Translations under genes and position numbers: made by a program
Part shown: positions 1-11,431 of the stretch, in pieces
Numbering within the stretch: position 1 is the first letter of the stretch
Layout: every line of letters begins with the position of its first letter
NCBI GenBank assembly: GCA_963971535.1
Contig: OZ020591.1
Location: 11,178,339 to 11,242,338, forward strand
Length of the DNA stretch: 64,000 bases
Direction of reading: 5' to 3'
DNA from: Notolepis coatsorum
Taxonomy: Eukaryota; Chordata; Actinopteri; Aulopiformes; Paralepididae
Notes under the pieces: model-generated
Told to the model about the DNA's origin: nothing
What the model saw: the letters and a program-made list of their open reading frames with translations, nothing else
Databases searched by the model: none

Positions 1-1980
1 GCGGGAGGTGATACCAGTGAGGAGGGAGTTGCAGTAGTCCAGGCGGGAGGAGATGAAGGCGTGAATGAGGGATTCAGCAGCGGGGGGGGAGAGGCAGTGA
101 CGGATTTTTGCGATGTTGCGGAGGTGAAAGTAGGATGTTTTGACGATGGAGCGGACGTGGGGGTCAAATGAGAGGGTGGGGTCAAGGAGGACACCAAGGT
201 TGCGGACTAGGGGGGAGGGGGTGATGGTGGAGTCGTTGATGGTGAGTGTGATGGGTCCGGATCTGGTGAGGGTGGTTTTGGTGCCAATGATGAGGAGTTC
301 AGTCTTGTCACTGTTGAGTTTGAGGAAGTTGTGGGTCATCCAAGTTTGGAGTTCGGTGATGCATGATTCAATGTGACTGAGGGGTGGGCTGTGGGGGGAT
401 TGTGTACTGATGTATATTTGGGTGTCGTCAGCGTAACAGTGGAAGTTGAGGTGGTATTTGCGGATGATGTGACCAAGGGGGAGAATGTAGCAGATGAAGA
501 GGAGGGGGCCAAGGACTGAGCCTTGGGGGACCCCCTGTGTGACTGGGGAGGGGGGGGAGGTGTGGCCGGAGAGGGAGATGAATTGGTGTCTGTCAGTGAG
601 GTAGGAGGAGAACCAGTCAAGTGCTGTGCCCTCAACACCCAGTTGGTGCAGCCTTTGGAGGAGGATGGAGTGACACACTGTGTCAAAGGCTGCACTGAGA
701 TCGAGTAGGATCAGGATGTTGAGGGCACCGGAGTCAGCGGAGATGAGGAGGTCGTTGATGACCTTTACCAGTGCAGTTTCGGTGCTGTGAGCGGGACGGA
801 AGCCAGACTGAAGGGGTTCATATAGGGTGTTGGACTGGAGATGGGAGTGGAGTTGGGAGGCAGCAATACGTTCCAGTGTTTTTGAGAAAAAAGGAAGATT
901 GGATATGGGGCGGTAGTTGGAGAGGGTGGATGGGTCGAGAGTGGGTTTTTTGAGGACAGGGGTGACAGCGGCGAGTTTGTAGGGGGAGGGGACGTGGCCT
1001 AGGGATAGTGACTGGTTGAAAAGGGCGGTGAGGTGGGGGATGAGAGCAGGGAGGCAGGCTTTGGTGAGAGTAGTGGGTAGGGGGTCAAGGGAGCAGGTAG
1101 TGGTCTTGGAGGTAGTCATGAGGTCCATGATGAAGGAGGAGTCAACTGGGGCGAAGGCAGTAAAAGGGGTGGGAGGGATGGAGTCAGGTGGGGGAAAAAT
1201 GTTGGTGGGGGGGGCGAGGGTGGGGGAATTGGCGATGCGGGCAGTCAGTGAGCTGTTGATTAAAGATACTTTTTTATTAAAGAAGAGGAGAAACGAGTTG
1301 CAGAGGTCAGGGGAGGAGAGTGAGTTATTGTCCGGGGGTTGTAAGAGTTTCTTGACAGTGGAGAAGAGGGTCCGGGGGTTGCGGTTGCTGCTGTTGATGA
1401 TGGTGGAGTAGTGGGCAGATTTGGCAGCTTGGAGTGCATCACGGTAGGAGGAGACGTGCTGTTTGTGGAGGTCGGCGTGGATGGTGAGGCGGGTTTTTTT
1501 TATAGAGGCGTTCGAGTTGACGGCCGGTCTGCTTCATGGAGCGAAGTTCCGGAGTGTACCAGGGGGAGGAGGTGGTGAATGAGACAGTGATGGTTTTCAG
1601 GGGTGCCAGTGAGTCGAGGGAGTCAGAGAGAGTAGAGTTGAGGAGGAGGGCATAGTCGTCGGGGTTAGAGGGGGCGGAGTCAGGGGGAAAGGCAGAGGAT
1701 ATGGATTGAGACAGTGTGAGAGGGTCAATGGATTTTATGTTACGGAAAGAGATGGTGCGTTTGATGGAGTGGTGGGGTGGGGGAAGGGGAGCAGAGAAAA
1801 GGATGCAGTAGTGGTCAGAGAGTGGGAATGGGATGGGGTGAGGATTGGATATGGGTAGGGAGGCAGAGCAAACAAGGTCAAGTGTGTGGCCTTTGTTGTG
1901 GGTGGGGAAGTTGATGTGCTGGGTGAGGCTAAAACAGTCAAGGAGGGAGAGGAAGTCAGGAGTGAGGTTTGAGTTTGGTT
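1..1980 (-). mobile_element. L2-like LINE, 5'-truncated, runs off the left edge
   Basis: Read on the minus strand this is the body of a non-LTR retrotransposon of the L2 (Maui-like) kind. From 1980 downward it shows the end of the endonuclease domain (motif SDHY near 1820), then the linker and reverse transcriptase. RT motifs seen include [11 protein letters not shown] (near 690), [13 protein letters not shown] (near 520) and CYADDTQIY (near 430). A T-run near 1495-1502 coincides with a frame break, so the copy is probably dead. Its 5' end is fused to an L1 fragment at about 1980 and its 3' end lies outside the window. The closest relatives in the window are at 35330-36670 and 44392-59277. 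Clade assignment is from motif resemblance only. Confidence 0.8.
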
Positions 1981-2149
1981 GATGTAGTAACCATCTAATA
2001 TTATCCGTGATCAGGCGGCCTCTTATGAAGCCTGTCTGATCAGGATGAACTAAAGATGTCATGTTTTTGAATTCTGATGGCTAGTACCTTAGCATACAGC
2101 TTGAGATCGGTTCCGAGGAGGCTTACGGGTCTATAACTACCACATTCAG
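1981..2149 (-). mobile_element. Tx1/L1-like ORF2 fragment, 3' side of the gypsy insertion
   Basis: The minus-strand translation (SLVHPDQTGFI, then RLITDNIR) matches the RT of the near-complete L1 at 50140-50220. It continues exactly where the piece at 11432-11950 stops: that piece ends in the sequence before GAATGTGG and this one starts with it. The Ty3/gypsy element therefore landed in this L1. The two halves overlap by only 2-3 nt, short for a Ty3/gypsy target duplication. The downstream part of the L1 is missing, replaced by the L2-like LINE. Confidence 0.8.
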
Positions 2150-3010
2150 TGTTAGGGTTTGTAACCGACCTCAAACGCAACGGCACAGAGAGGAAGTTCA
2201 GAGTTAGCCAAAGCAAGGGCGTATTTATTTACAGAGTCACAAGATGGAATGAAGTAGAGCAATCGAACAAACGGGGAATCTGGCATGTGAAGATTGTTGC
2301 GGCTCTGCAGATACTCCCAGTAGGTAGTGGTGAGGAATTGGCTAGTGACGTTTGAAGCGGCTCTGCAGATCCTCCCAGCTTTCACTCCCGGTGGAAACGG
2401 AGAGAGAGAGAAATCAGAGTTAGCCCAGCGCACACACAGAGGCAGAGAGGTGACTGATCCAGTATAAATCCAAGTGACTTGATCTTCGGTGTACCACACA
2501 CAAGTTAGCAGAGTCCAGAGAAAAAACAATACGGTATCTTCAGTGTTAATCTAACACAAAAATTAGGTGAGTCCAGTACAAACAAAAACAGGATCTCTTC
2601 GGTGTTCACCAAACACACAAAAAACTGATAATCCAAAAGATAGTTTCCAAAAACTCACCAGAGCGCAACGCGAGACGCGGGCAGATTACGAGGCGTAGCT
2701 CCGAACGGGGAACCAGGTTCTCCACAGCAGTTCTCCACAAAAGATCCTGGAGAGCAAAAGACAGCAACAGCGACGGGGAAGGCAGGTATATGCAGGTGTA
2801 ATTCAAAACGACCCAACATCGATAGTAAGGGGGTCTGAGCATATAAAGCCTACAGGGGTGCTGATTACAAGCTGTGACAGCTGCGGGATGAGATTGATAC
2901 TTGCTTCAAAAGCGTGTGGCGGGGAAAGCACCAATCAACACGGCACGCATTAATCACATAGTACCTTAAAGGAACGGAGCGTGTGGCAGGGAGCGGACCA
3001 AAACCTCACA
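2150..3010 (-). repeat. 3' LTR of the Ty3/gypsy element
   Basis: Direct repeat of 10580-11431. On the minus strand it follows a purine-rich tract ending GGTAC, starts TGTGAGG and ends TAACA. A polyadenylation signal AATAAA lies at 2224-2229 on the minus strand. The stretch at 2808-2817 is the copy of the R-region sequence that pairs with the primer site in the 5' copy. It has 9 bp (GGTTCTCCA) absent from the other LTR. Confidence 0.95.
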
Positions 3011-6000
3011 GTACCCCCCCCTCCACGGGAGCCACCCGGCGACCAGCCCGACCCGGCTCGCCCGGATGGGCACGATGGAAGTCGGTGATCAGGCCGGGAT
3101 CCATGATGAGCTGGCGGGAGACCCAGCTCCGTTCTTCCGGACCGTACCCCTCCCAGTCCACCAGGTACTGGAAACCTCGACCCCGCCGTCGAACGGCCAT
3201 CAACTGGCAGACCTGCCACTGGGGGTGACCGTCCACCATCTCGGGAGGAGGCGGGTCCGGAGCAGGAGGCATCAGGGGACTGAGAGAGACAGGCTTAACC
3301 CGGGACACATGGAAAACGGGGTGAATGTGCATGGACGCAGGAAGCTTAAGACTCACCGCCGCCGGACTGAGTACCTTCAGAACCTCAAAAGGACCGACGA
3401 ACCGGGGGTTAAGCTTCTTGGCCAAGGACCGAAGTGGAAGGTCCCTTGCGGAAAGCCACACCCTCTGCCCAGGGTGGTACGTCGGCGCAGGTACCCGGCG
3501 CCGGTCAGCCCCACGACTGGCGCGCTCCGATGACCGGAGCAACGCGGTCCTGGTGATCTCCCAGACCCGACGGCACCGGTCGAGGTGGTCCTGTACGGAG
3601 GGAACTGCCACCTCCGACTCCTGTGCAGGGAAAAGAGGGGGTTGGTAGCCCAGGGATACCTCAAAGGGTGAGAGGCCGGTGGCGGAACTGACCATGGAGT
3701 TGATGGAGTACTCGACCCAGGGAAGGAAACGGCTCCAAGAAGCTGGTCTCTCGGCAGCCACACACCGAAGAGCAGACTCCACACTCTGGTTCATCCTCTC
3801 CGTTTGTCCGTTAGTCTGGGGATGATAACCAGAGGAAAGACTGACCGTTGCCCCCAATCCCTTGCAAAAAGCTTGCCATACCTGGGAAGTGAACTGGGGC
3901 CCCCGGTCCGAGACGACGTCCTGGGGAAAACCATGGAGGCGAAACACGTGGCGTGTCAGGAGGTCCGCCGTCTCGGCCGCCGAGGGAAGCTTGGGAAGGG
4001 CCACGAGGTGAACCCCCTTGCTGCACCGATCCACCACGGTCAGTAGGCACGTGTTCCCCTGGGAAGACGGAAGACCTGTGACGAAGTCCAGCGCCACATG
4101 TGACCAAGGACGGCTCGGAATGGGAAGCGGCTGCAATAGCCCGGAGGGTGCCTGGTGGGAGGCCTTGCTGCGGGCGCAGACTGCGCAGGCCAGTACGAAC
4201 TCCTTGACGTCGTTCCTCATGGTGGGCCACCAGAACCGTCGAGCCAGGAAGGAGAACGTGCGATGAACGCCCGGGTGGCAGGCGAACCGGCTGGTATGGC
4301 CCCACTGGAGGACCCGGGACCGGACCGAGTCGGGGACGAAGAGACGATGAACCGGTACATTGCCTGGAGCGCGATGGAAGCGTAGGGCACGCCTTACCAC
4401 CCCCTCGATGCCCAAGGTGACTACTCCTACCACCCTGGCCTCAGGGAGGATGGGAGTCGGGTCCTCAGTGGTTGGAGCCCCCTTGGAGTGTAACCGGGAC
4501 AGGGAGTCGGCCTTCGTGTTGCGGGAACCAGGGCAAAACATCAGCGAGAAGTCGAACCGACTGAGGAAGCTGGCCCATCTTGCCTGCCGGCCATTGAGGC
4601 GCTTGGAAGCACGGATGTACGTCAGGTTCTTGTGGTCCGTCCAAATGGTAAATGGCTCCTCGGCCCCCTCTAGCCAATGACGCCACTCCTCCAAGGCAGC
4701 CACAACCGCCAGCAGCTCCCGATTGCCGATGTCATAGTTCCTCTCGGCAGGGAGGAAACGACGCGAGTAGAAGGCGCACGGATGTACCTTCTGGTCTGTT
4801 TTGCCGACCGCTGGGATAAGATAGCTCCCAGTCCAGTATCCGAGGCGTCCACCTCTACGATGAACTGTCTCTTGGGGTCTGGATGGAGCAAGATCAGGGC
4901 GGAAGTGAACCTCTTCTTGAGGGAGCGGAACGCAGCACACGCCGCTGGGGACCAGTTGAACGGCAGGGCGGGAGAGGTCAGCCTGGTAAGCGGTTCCGCC
5001 ACTTGACTGTAGTTCCGGATGAACCTTCGGTAGAAGTTGGCGAACCCGAGGAAGCTCTGTAACTCCTTCCGAGAGGTGGGTTCCGGCCACTCCTCCACGG
5101 CCCGGATCTTGCGAGGATCAGCTCGGGTCAAGCCTCTCTCCACGATGAAGCCCAGGTAATCGACGGAGTCGGAGTGGAATCGGCACTTCTCCGCCTTGAC
5201 GAAGAGCCGATTGTGGAGGAGGCGCTCCAGCACACGGCGGACATGCTGGATGTGTTCCTCGAGGGTCTTGGAGAAGATGAGGATGTCGTCTAGGTATACT
5301 ACCACAAACACCTCCAGCATGTCACGAAGGACGTCGTTCATGAGCGCCTGGAATACCGCCGGAGCGTTGGTGAGGCCGAACGGCATAACCAGGTACTCGT
5401 AGTGGCCCCTGGGAGTCTTGAAGGCGGTCTTCCACTCATCGCCCTCTCAGATACGGACTAGATGGTAGGCACTCCGGAGGTCCAGCTTGGTAAAGACGGT
5501 AGCCTGGGTGAGAGGCTTGAAGGTGGAGTTCATGAGAGGAAGAGGGTACTTGTTCTTAATGGTGATCTCGTTGAGCTGGCGATAGTCGATGCAGGGTCGA
5601 AGGTCTCCGTCCTTCTTCCCAACAAAGAAGAAGCCGGCCGCCACAGGAGAGGAGGAAGGCCGAATGAGTCCTGCTTCCAAGGACTCAGAGATGTATTGAT
5701 CCATCGCTGCCTTCTCAGGGACGGTCAGACTGTAGAGGCGGCTGCCGGGAAGGGGAGCCCCTGAGCGGAGGTCGATGGCACAGTCGTAAGGCCGGTGAGG
5801 CGGAAGGGCCTGAGCCCTGGACTTACTGAAAACCTCCATGAGGTCGTGGTACTCGGGGGGTATGGTCGAGAGGTCCGGAGGCGGCTCACAAACGGATCTC
5901 CGGGGCGAGGGACAGGACGCCGCCTGAAGACACTGGGCATGACAGGAGGAGCTCCACCCCCTGATGGTACCGGAGGACCAGGCGATGTGGGGCTCGTGCA

Positions 6001-6433
6001 GCGCGAGCCAGGGCCGGCCCAGGACTACTGGGACAAGAGGGGATCTGGTGATAAAAAACTGGAGTCTCTCAACGTGGTTACCAGCAATGGTGAGCAGAAC
6101 AGGGCAGGTGCGTTGAGTGATGTCAGCCAGGCGGTGTTGGTCCAATGCGAATACCTCCAATGGCCTCACTAGGTCCTCAAGTGGAATGTTGGCCCGGGTA
6201 GCAAACTCGAAGTCTAGGAAACTCTCGTCAGCCCCCGAGTCAATGAGTGCCTCCACCGTGGCCCGTTGGTCCGCCCAGGCCAGGGTGACGCTCATCAGAC
6301 GGCTAGGTGGTGCACGGCTCTGGGAACGAGAAAAACGGCTCACCAGGATCTCCCGGGGTCCCGGCGAGCCTGGTCTTTTGGCCGGGTGGGGCAGTTGGCG
6401 ATACGGTGTCCATCCTGACCGCAGTAGAGGCAA
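3006..6433 (-). pseudogene. pol: gypsy pol: protease-RT-RNaseH-integrase-chromodomain, lightly damaged
   Basis: In order from 6433 downward: aspartic protease (LIDSGADESF near 6240), reverse transcriptase (YLDDILIF near 5290), RNase H ([14 protein letters not shown] near 4850), the integrase zinc-binding region (His, His, then CAVCARS near 4190), the catalytic core with VVSDRGPQF and [10 protein letters not shown] (near 3900-3800), and a C-terminal chromodomain ([11 protein letters not shown] near 3160). Two lesions are seen. A stop at about 5447 in the RT fits a CGA to TGA change at a CpG. A frameshift near 4815 breaks the RNase H, and the frame downstream stays open for about 600 residues to the polypurine tract. 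The protein would copy and integrate the element. Confidence 0.92.
3011..3024 (-). promoter_or_regulatory. Polypurine tract of the gypsy element
   Basis: On the minus strand TGGAGGGGGGGGTAC directly precedes the 3' LTR, the position of the plus-strand primer in LTR elements. The same layout (GGAGGGGGGAGTAC then TGTGAGG) recurs at 24015-24031, which links the two gypsy copies. Confidence 0.85.
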
Positions 6434-7365
6434 AGGCCGGACCTGAACCTCGCCTCCCGTTCAGCTTGGCTAAGATGAGAATGTCCCAGCTGCATGGGTT
6501 CCTCCCCGGGCACCGAAGCCACCAGTCGTGTTGGGAGCAGGGCGACCCGCAGTACCGTCACGAGTATGGGGGGTCTGGAGTACCTCTGGAGGTCCCTGTC
6601 GGGTTCTCTCACGTCTTCTCTCCTGGAGGCGTCCGTCGATGCGAATGGCGAGGCTGAACAGGTCCTCGAGGGACTCAGGTTCCTCACGGGTCGCAAGCTG
6701 GTCCCTGACAGCGTCGTTGAGCCCCCTCATGAAGGTGAGACGAAGTGCTTGATCGTTCCAACCGCTCTCCGTTGCCGCCAGTCTGAACTCCAGCACGTAG
6801 TCGGTGACCCCGCCACTGCCCTGCCGGAAGGTACCCAACCGGGCTCCAGGGTCCTGGCCACGGGCTGGGTGGTGGAAAACCCTGCGGAGCTCAGCCACGA
6901 AGTCTGGGTAGGAAAAACAGAAATCTGCCCCCATTGCCCAGGAGGCAGTGACCCACTGGGCTGCCCGGCCTGAGAGCAAGTTAGTCATGTAAGCCACTTG
7001 GGCTCCCCTTGAAGTGAATCGACTGGGTTGATGACGAAAAACCAACTCACATTGCATGATGAATGTGGCACAATCCTCGAAGTTACCATCGAACAACCGT
7101 GGTTCGGAGAGACGGGGCTCCCGAGGTGCGGGATCGGGAGGCGCGGGGCCTGCCAGGGCTGCGGGTGATGCTCCGGCCGAGGCTCCTGAAGTAAGTGGGG
7201 TTACAAGCAAGGTGTTAACGGTTTCACTCAGCGCTTGTAAGTGGAGGAGAATATTAGACTGCTGGCTAGCCAGAGAGCCAAGGGACCCCTGAATAGGCAG
7301 GACCTGCTCTCGGAGCTCCTGTACAGCAGCCGCAGCCGCATCTTGCTGTAGGCTGTGGTCGTTGG
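6340..7365 (-). pseudogene. gag: gypsy gag, main part
   Basis: The minus-strand frame carries a sushi-type gag: a glutamine-rich N-terminal stretch before 7210, the capsid-like core (FDGNFEDCATFIMQC near 7080; FRHQPSRFTSRGAQVAY near 7010) and one CCHC zinc knuckle ([14 protein letters not shown] near 6420). A frameshift near 6550 separates core and knuckle. The first ~20 codons lie beyond the inserted LINE at 10512-10566. Gag would form the particle that packages the RNA. Pol follows immediately in another frame. Confidence 0.88.
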
Positions 7366-7371
7366 TTAACT

Positions 7372-10300
7372 TTCACTATTGCACCTCAATATTAGAAGCC
7401 TCTGTAAACACCATACTGACCTTGTATCATTACTTTCTATTTCTGGCTGTAAATTTGATATAATTGGTTGCAGTGAAACTTGGCTAAATGACAGGTCATT
7501 CACCGATATTCTCAATCTTGATGGCTATACTTTCTTCCATAAAAACAGAATTGGGAAAATAGGTGGAGGAGTGTGTCTTTACGTGAATACCAGTATACAA
7601 GCAAATGTTTGTGACATGGTTGACTTTGATGACGGCTCTGATTCTCTCTTCATTGATATAAATGGAAAAAATGGGAAAAACTTCACTGTTGGAGTAATAT
7701 ATCGCCCCCCAGACACAAACTTGGATGTCTTTAGGAACAAGTTAGAGGAAACCCTTCATTCATTAAACATAAAAAACAACAACTGTATTCTAATGGGAGA
7801 TTTTAACATAGACATCTCCAAGGATGATTCTATAAAAAATGATTTCATTAATACACTGCACTCTTCCTCCTTCTTCACAACTATAAACATATTCACTAGA
7901 ATAACACACTCATCCAAGTCTACCATTGATAACATCATCACCAACATCCAAAACACCAAGCTGGAGTCGGGAGTGATCCTAACTGACATAACTGATCACT
8001 TCCCTGTCATGTTGTCTCTAAATCTTGCCAGTGAACTTGCACCCCCTCCTTGTAAGACAACAATTAAAGTAATAAATGACAGAACCCTGCAGCAACTATA
8101 TGGAAGCCTGGAGACCAAAGGATGGAAAAATGTATATGATGCCTGTGATCCTGATACTGCATATGATAGTCTGATTTTGGAAATAACAGACTCCATCCAT
8201 AACACCATTCCCGAGAAGACTATCATGAGCAGTAAAAATGACCAGAACCCCTGGCTTACAAAGGGCATCTTAACATCCATTAAACACAAAAATAAACTCT
8301 ACAAACATTATCTTAAGAAGCCTAGTATAAATAATAGAAACAAATACAATCTATATAGAAATAAACTCACTCATCTAATAAGGAAAAGCAAATGTGATCA
8401 TTATACTGATCAGGTTATAGCATCTCAGGGTGATTCAAAAAGGACATGGTCAGTTCTAAATAAAGTACTAAACAGGGACAAAAAAGCATCAGTGCTCCCT
8501 GACCCTGCAAACATGTCACAGCAGGATCTCTCTGATAAATTCAATACCTACTTTGCATCCATTGGTGAAGACCTGGCGAATAAAATTAGCCATCCCGGGG
8601 GTGTGTCTTTTAAACAGTATTTATCAGGTAACTATATTAACTCTTTTTTCATGAAACCAACTGACCATGATGAACTATTCAACATTATCATGAAGATGAA
8701 GGACACTCGCACAGCCGGTGCTGATGGAATATGCAGAAAAATCCTAATAGCCATAGCCAATATTATAGTCAGACCACTCGCTCACTGTATTAATTTGTCC
8801 TTACTACATGGTGTAGTGCCAAAAAACATAAAAATTGGGAGAATAATACCCATATATAAATCAGGTGACAAAATTAATTATTAATTAATAGTATTAATAA
8901 TTACCGTCCAATATCCGTATTACCAGCTCTATCCAAAGTCTATGAGAGAGTTGTGTACAATAGATTAAGCGAATACACCACCAAGCTAGATATACTCACC
9001 AATTCACAATACGGCTTCAGGAAAAAAAGAACTACAAACATGGCAATATTAGACCTAATAGAAAAAATACATGATGCCATTGATCAGGGTGATTGTGGGG
9101 TGGGCGTTTTCCTGGATCTATCAAAGGCTTTTGACACCATTGACTTCACCATTCTTCTTGGGAAACTACATCATTATGGCATAAGGGGTCTGGCTCTCAA
9201 CTGGTTCAGTAGCTATTTACATGGTAGGCAACAGTACGTCGATATAAAAAAATCACAAATCAATAAAAATGGACATCAAATATGGGGTCCCCCAGGGGTC
9301 AATTCTAGGGCCTTTACTATTTATTCTCTATATAAATGACTTTGTCAACTCATCTGTACTTCTGCACAAAGTTATATTCGCTGATGACACTAATTTGTTT
9401 CTGTCACATAAAAATCCACTCGAGCTACAAGATCTACTCAATACAGAACTACAAAAAGTGGACACCTGGTTCAAATGCAACAAATTATCACTAAATCTCA
9501 GCAAAACAAATTTCATTATCTTCCACTAAAATCGGATGCACACACATCACATGTGCATACAAATAAATGGAAAGGAGCTGTCAAGAGTGGCGTCCACAAA
9601 ATTCCTGGGGGTCATCATCGATGAGTCACTCAACTTCAAATGCCACATAAAATACCTACAAACAAAACTGTCCAAATATGTTGGCTTATTCTGCAAAATA
9701 CGTCATTTTCTTCCCTTGCCTGCCCTTCTCACTTTATACAAAACCCTGTGTGAACCCCTCATTAATTACTGTAACGTCATATGGTGCAACACATACCCCA
9801 GCCATCTCAAAAAACTAGAAAGCCTACAAAAGAGGGTACTACGAGTGCTGTCATGGTCCAGGTATAGAGCGCCCTCAAAGCCTCTTTTCCATCGCTTTGG
9901 TCTCCTGAGGCTCGCTGAATTTAACATTCATCAAAACGCATCAATTATGTATCAAGTTGTCAACAACATGAATCACAGACTGTCTGAGCTTGTCCCAGTC
10001 TGCCAACCACTGCACATCCACAACACAAGAAACAAGCATCTTATATCTGGCAAGAGGAGAAGGCTAAATTGTGCTAGCCTAAGCATAGCATGCAGGGGTC
10101 CACAGATCTGGAACAAGCTTGATGAAAATCTAAAAATGACTAATACCTTTAAAACCTTTAAAAAATCACTGAAAGAGGAACTGCTAAAATCATATCTCTA
10201 ATTAAAATGATAACTTAGGAATAAAATTGTCTGTATTATGTATCTCTGTTATATGTCAGTTAGTAGGTAGGTGTGTAAACCTACCCACGTTGTATTGTTT

Positions 10301-10505
10301 TGTTTTGTTTTTTTGTTATTGTTTTGTTGTTTATATTCTGTTTGTATCTGTGCTCAGGCTCCCTCCAAAAGCTTTAAATAGCTTCTTGGGAGACCTGGCA
10401 CATGCACACAATTTGCGGCATTGTTATCACATGAGGATACTCGCATGTAAAATGTATCGTGTGTGTGTGTGAATAAATTCATTCATTCATTCATTCATTC
10501 ATTCA
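7372..10505 (+). mobile_element. Jockey-superfamily LINE with ATTC tail inside gypsy gag
   Basis: A non-LTR element of about 3.1 kb flanked by the 6-bp target duplication TTAACT (7366-7371 and 10506-10511) and ending in (ATTC)n at 10485-10505. Coding begins almost at the left edge in the endonuclease (HLNIRSLCKH), so the 5' end is truncated or very compact. The 3' untranslated part (10202-10484) contains a TTTTG-rich stretch. It lies opposite to the gypsy gag it interrupts. The clade (L2, CR1 or Rex1 group) cannot be settled by eye. Confidence 0.9.
7379..10201 (+). pseudogene. LINE ORF2: endonuclease and reverse transcriptase, frameshifted
   Basis: The first frame (7379-8884) holds an AP-endonuclease-like domain: GCSETWL near 7470, GVIYRPPDTN near 7690, LMGDFNIDI near 7790, TDHFPV near 7990. 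The RT follows in two other frames: NYRPIS near 8900, [12 protein letters not shown] near 9110, [13 protein letters not shown] near 9285, FADDTNLF near 9380. The C-terminal domain runs to the stop near 10201. Lesions are a frameshift near 8875-8900 in a TTAATTA-rich patch that looks like a small duplication, another near 9270, and a stop at about 9527. Confidence 0.9.
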
Positions 10506-10511
10506 TTAACT

Positions 10512-10566
10512 CTATCTGGACTGCCAACGCTGTTCTGACCCTCTCTGTGTCGGCTGAGGTCGTCAT
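10512..10566 (-). pseudogene. gag: gypsy gag start, cut off by the LINE insertion
   Basis: On the minus strand an ATG at 10566 opens a short frame (MTTSADTERV...) that resumes after the LINE at 7365, so gag starts here. The ATG is only 13 nt from the LTR, so the primer-binding site lies almost against the start codon, as in compact Tf1/sushi-type elements. Confidence 0.8.
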
Positions 10567-10579
10567 GGTTGGGTCGTAA
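10567..10579 (-). promoter_or_regulatory. Primer-binding site, probably self-priming
   Basis: The 13 nt between LTR and gag read TTACGACCCAACC on the minus strand. They do not begin with the TGG expected for a tRNA 3'-end primer. Instead ACGACCCAAC is the exact complement of GTTGGGTCGT inside the LTR (11238 down to 11229), about 28 nt downstream of a TATA-like TTTATATG (11268-11261), where the RNA 5' end should be. That is the arrangement of Tf1-type self-priming. Confidence 0.7.
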
Positions 10580-11431
10580 TGTTAGGGTTTGTAACCGACC
10601 TCAAACGCAATGGCACAGAGAGGAAGTTCAGAGTTAGCCAAAGCAAGGGCGTATTTATTTACAGAGTCACAAGATGGAATGAAGTAGAGCAATCGAACAA
10701 ACGGGGAATCTGGCATGTGAAGATTGTTGCGGCTCTGCAGATACTCCCAGTAGGTAGTGGTGAGGAATTGGCTAGTGACGTTTGAAGCGGCTCTGCAGAT
10801 CCTCCCAGCTTTCACTCCCGGTGGAAACGGAGAGAGAGAGAAATCAGAGTTAGCCCAGCGCACACACAGAGGCAGAGAGGTGACTGATCCAGTATAAATC
10901 CAAGTGACTTGATCTTCGGTGTACCACACACAAGTTAGCAGCGTCCAGAGAAAAAACAATACGGTATCTTCAGTGTTAATCTAACACAAAAATTAGGTGA
11001 GTCCAGTACAAACAAAAACAGGATCTCTTCGGTGTTCACCAAACACACAAAAAACTGATAATCCAAAAGATAGTTTCCAAAAACTCACCAGAGCGCAACG
11101 CGAGACGCGGGCAGATTACGAGGCGTAGCTCCGAACGGGGAACCACAGCAGTTCTCCACAAAAGATCCTGGAGAGCAAAAGACAGCAACAGCGACGGGGA
11201 AGGCAGGTATATGCAGGTGTAATTCAAAACGACCCAACATCGATAGTAAGGGGGTCTGAGCATATAAAGCCTACAGGGGCGCTGATTACAAGCTGTGACA
11301 GCTGCGGGATGAGATTGATACTTGCTTCAAAAGCGTGTGGCGGGGAAAGCACCAATCAACACGGCACGCATTAATCACATAGTACCTTAAAGGAACGGAG
11401 CGTGTGGCAGGGAGCGGACCAAAACCTCACA
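10580..11431 (-). repeat. 5' LTR of the Ty3/gypsy element with promoter
   Basis: Direct repeat of 2150-3010. On the minus strand it has a TATA-like box (11268-11261), a predicted RNA start near 11238, and AATAAA downstream in the copy of the 3' LTR signal. It abuts the L1 fragment starting at 11432. Confidence 0.95.

Larger units (their letters stand above)
2150..11431 (-). mobile_element. Ty3/gypsy chromovirus (sushi-like), near full length, carrying a LINE
   Basis: Two LTRs of about 855 bp (2150-3010 and 10580-11431), beginning TGTGAGG and ending TAACA on the minus strand, bound a gag-pol region. By eye the LTRs differ by about four substitutions and one 9-bp indel, so the insertion is young. 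Without the internal LINE (7372-10505) the element is about 6.1 kb. Domain order is gag with a CCHC knuckle, protease, RT, RNase H, HHCC-type integrase, then a chromodomain, which is the chromovirus order. Reading-frame damage is light: one stop, a few frameshifts and the LINE. It lies inside an L1 copy, and a relative sits at 21746-26122. Confidence 0.93.

Noticed and set aside
3804..4385. Plus-strand frames over the gypsy pol
   Set aside because: Antisense shadows of integrase and RNase H coding sequence.
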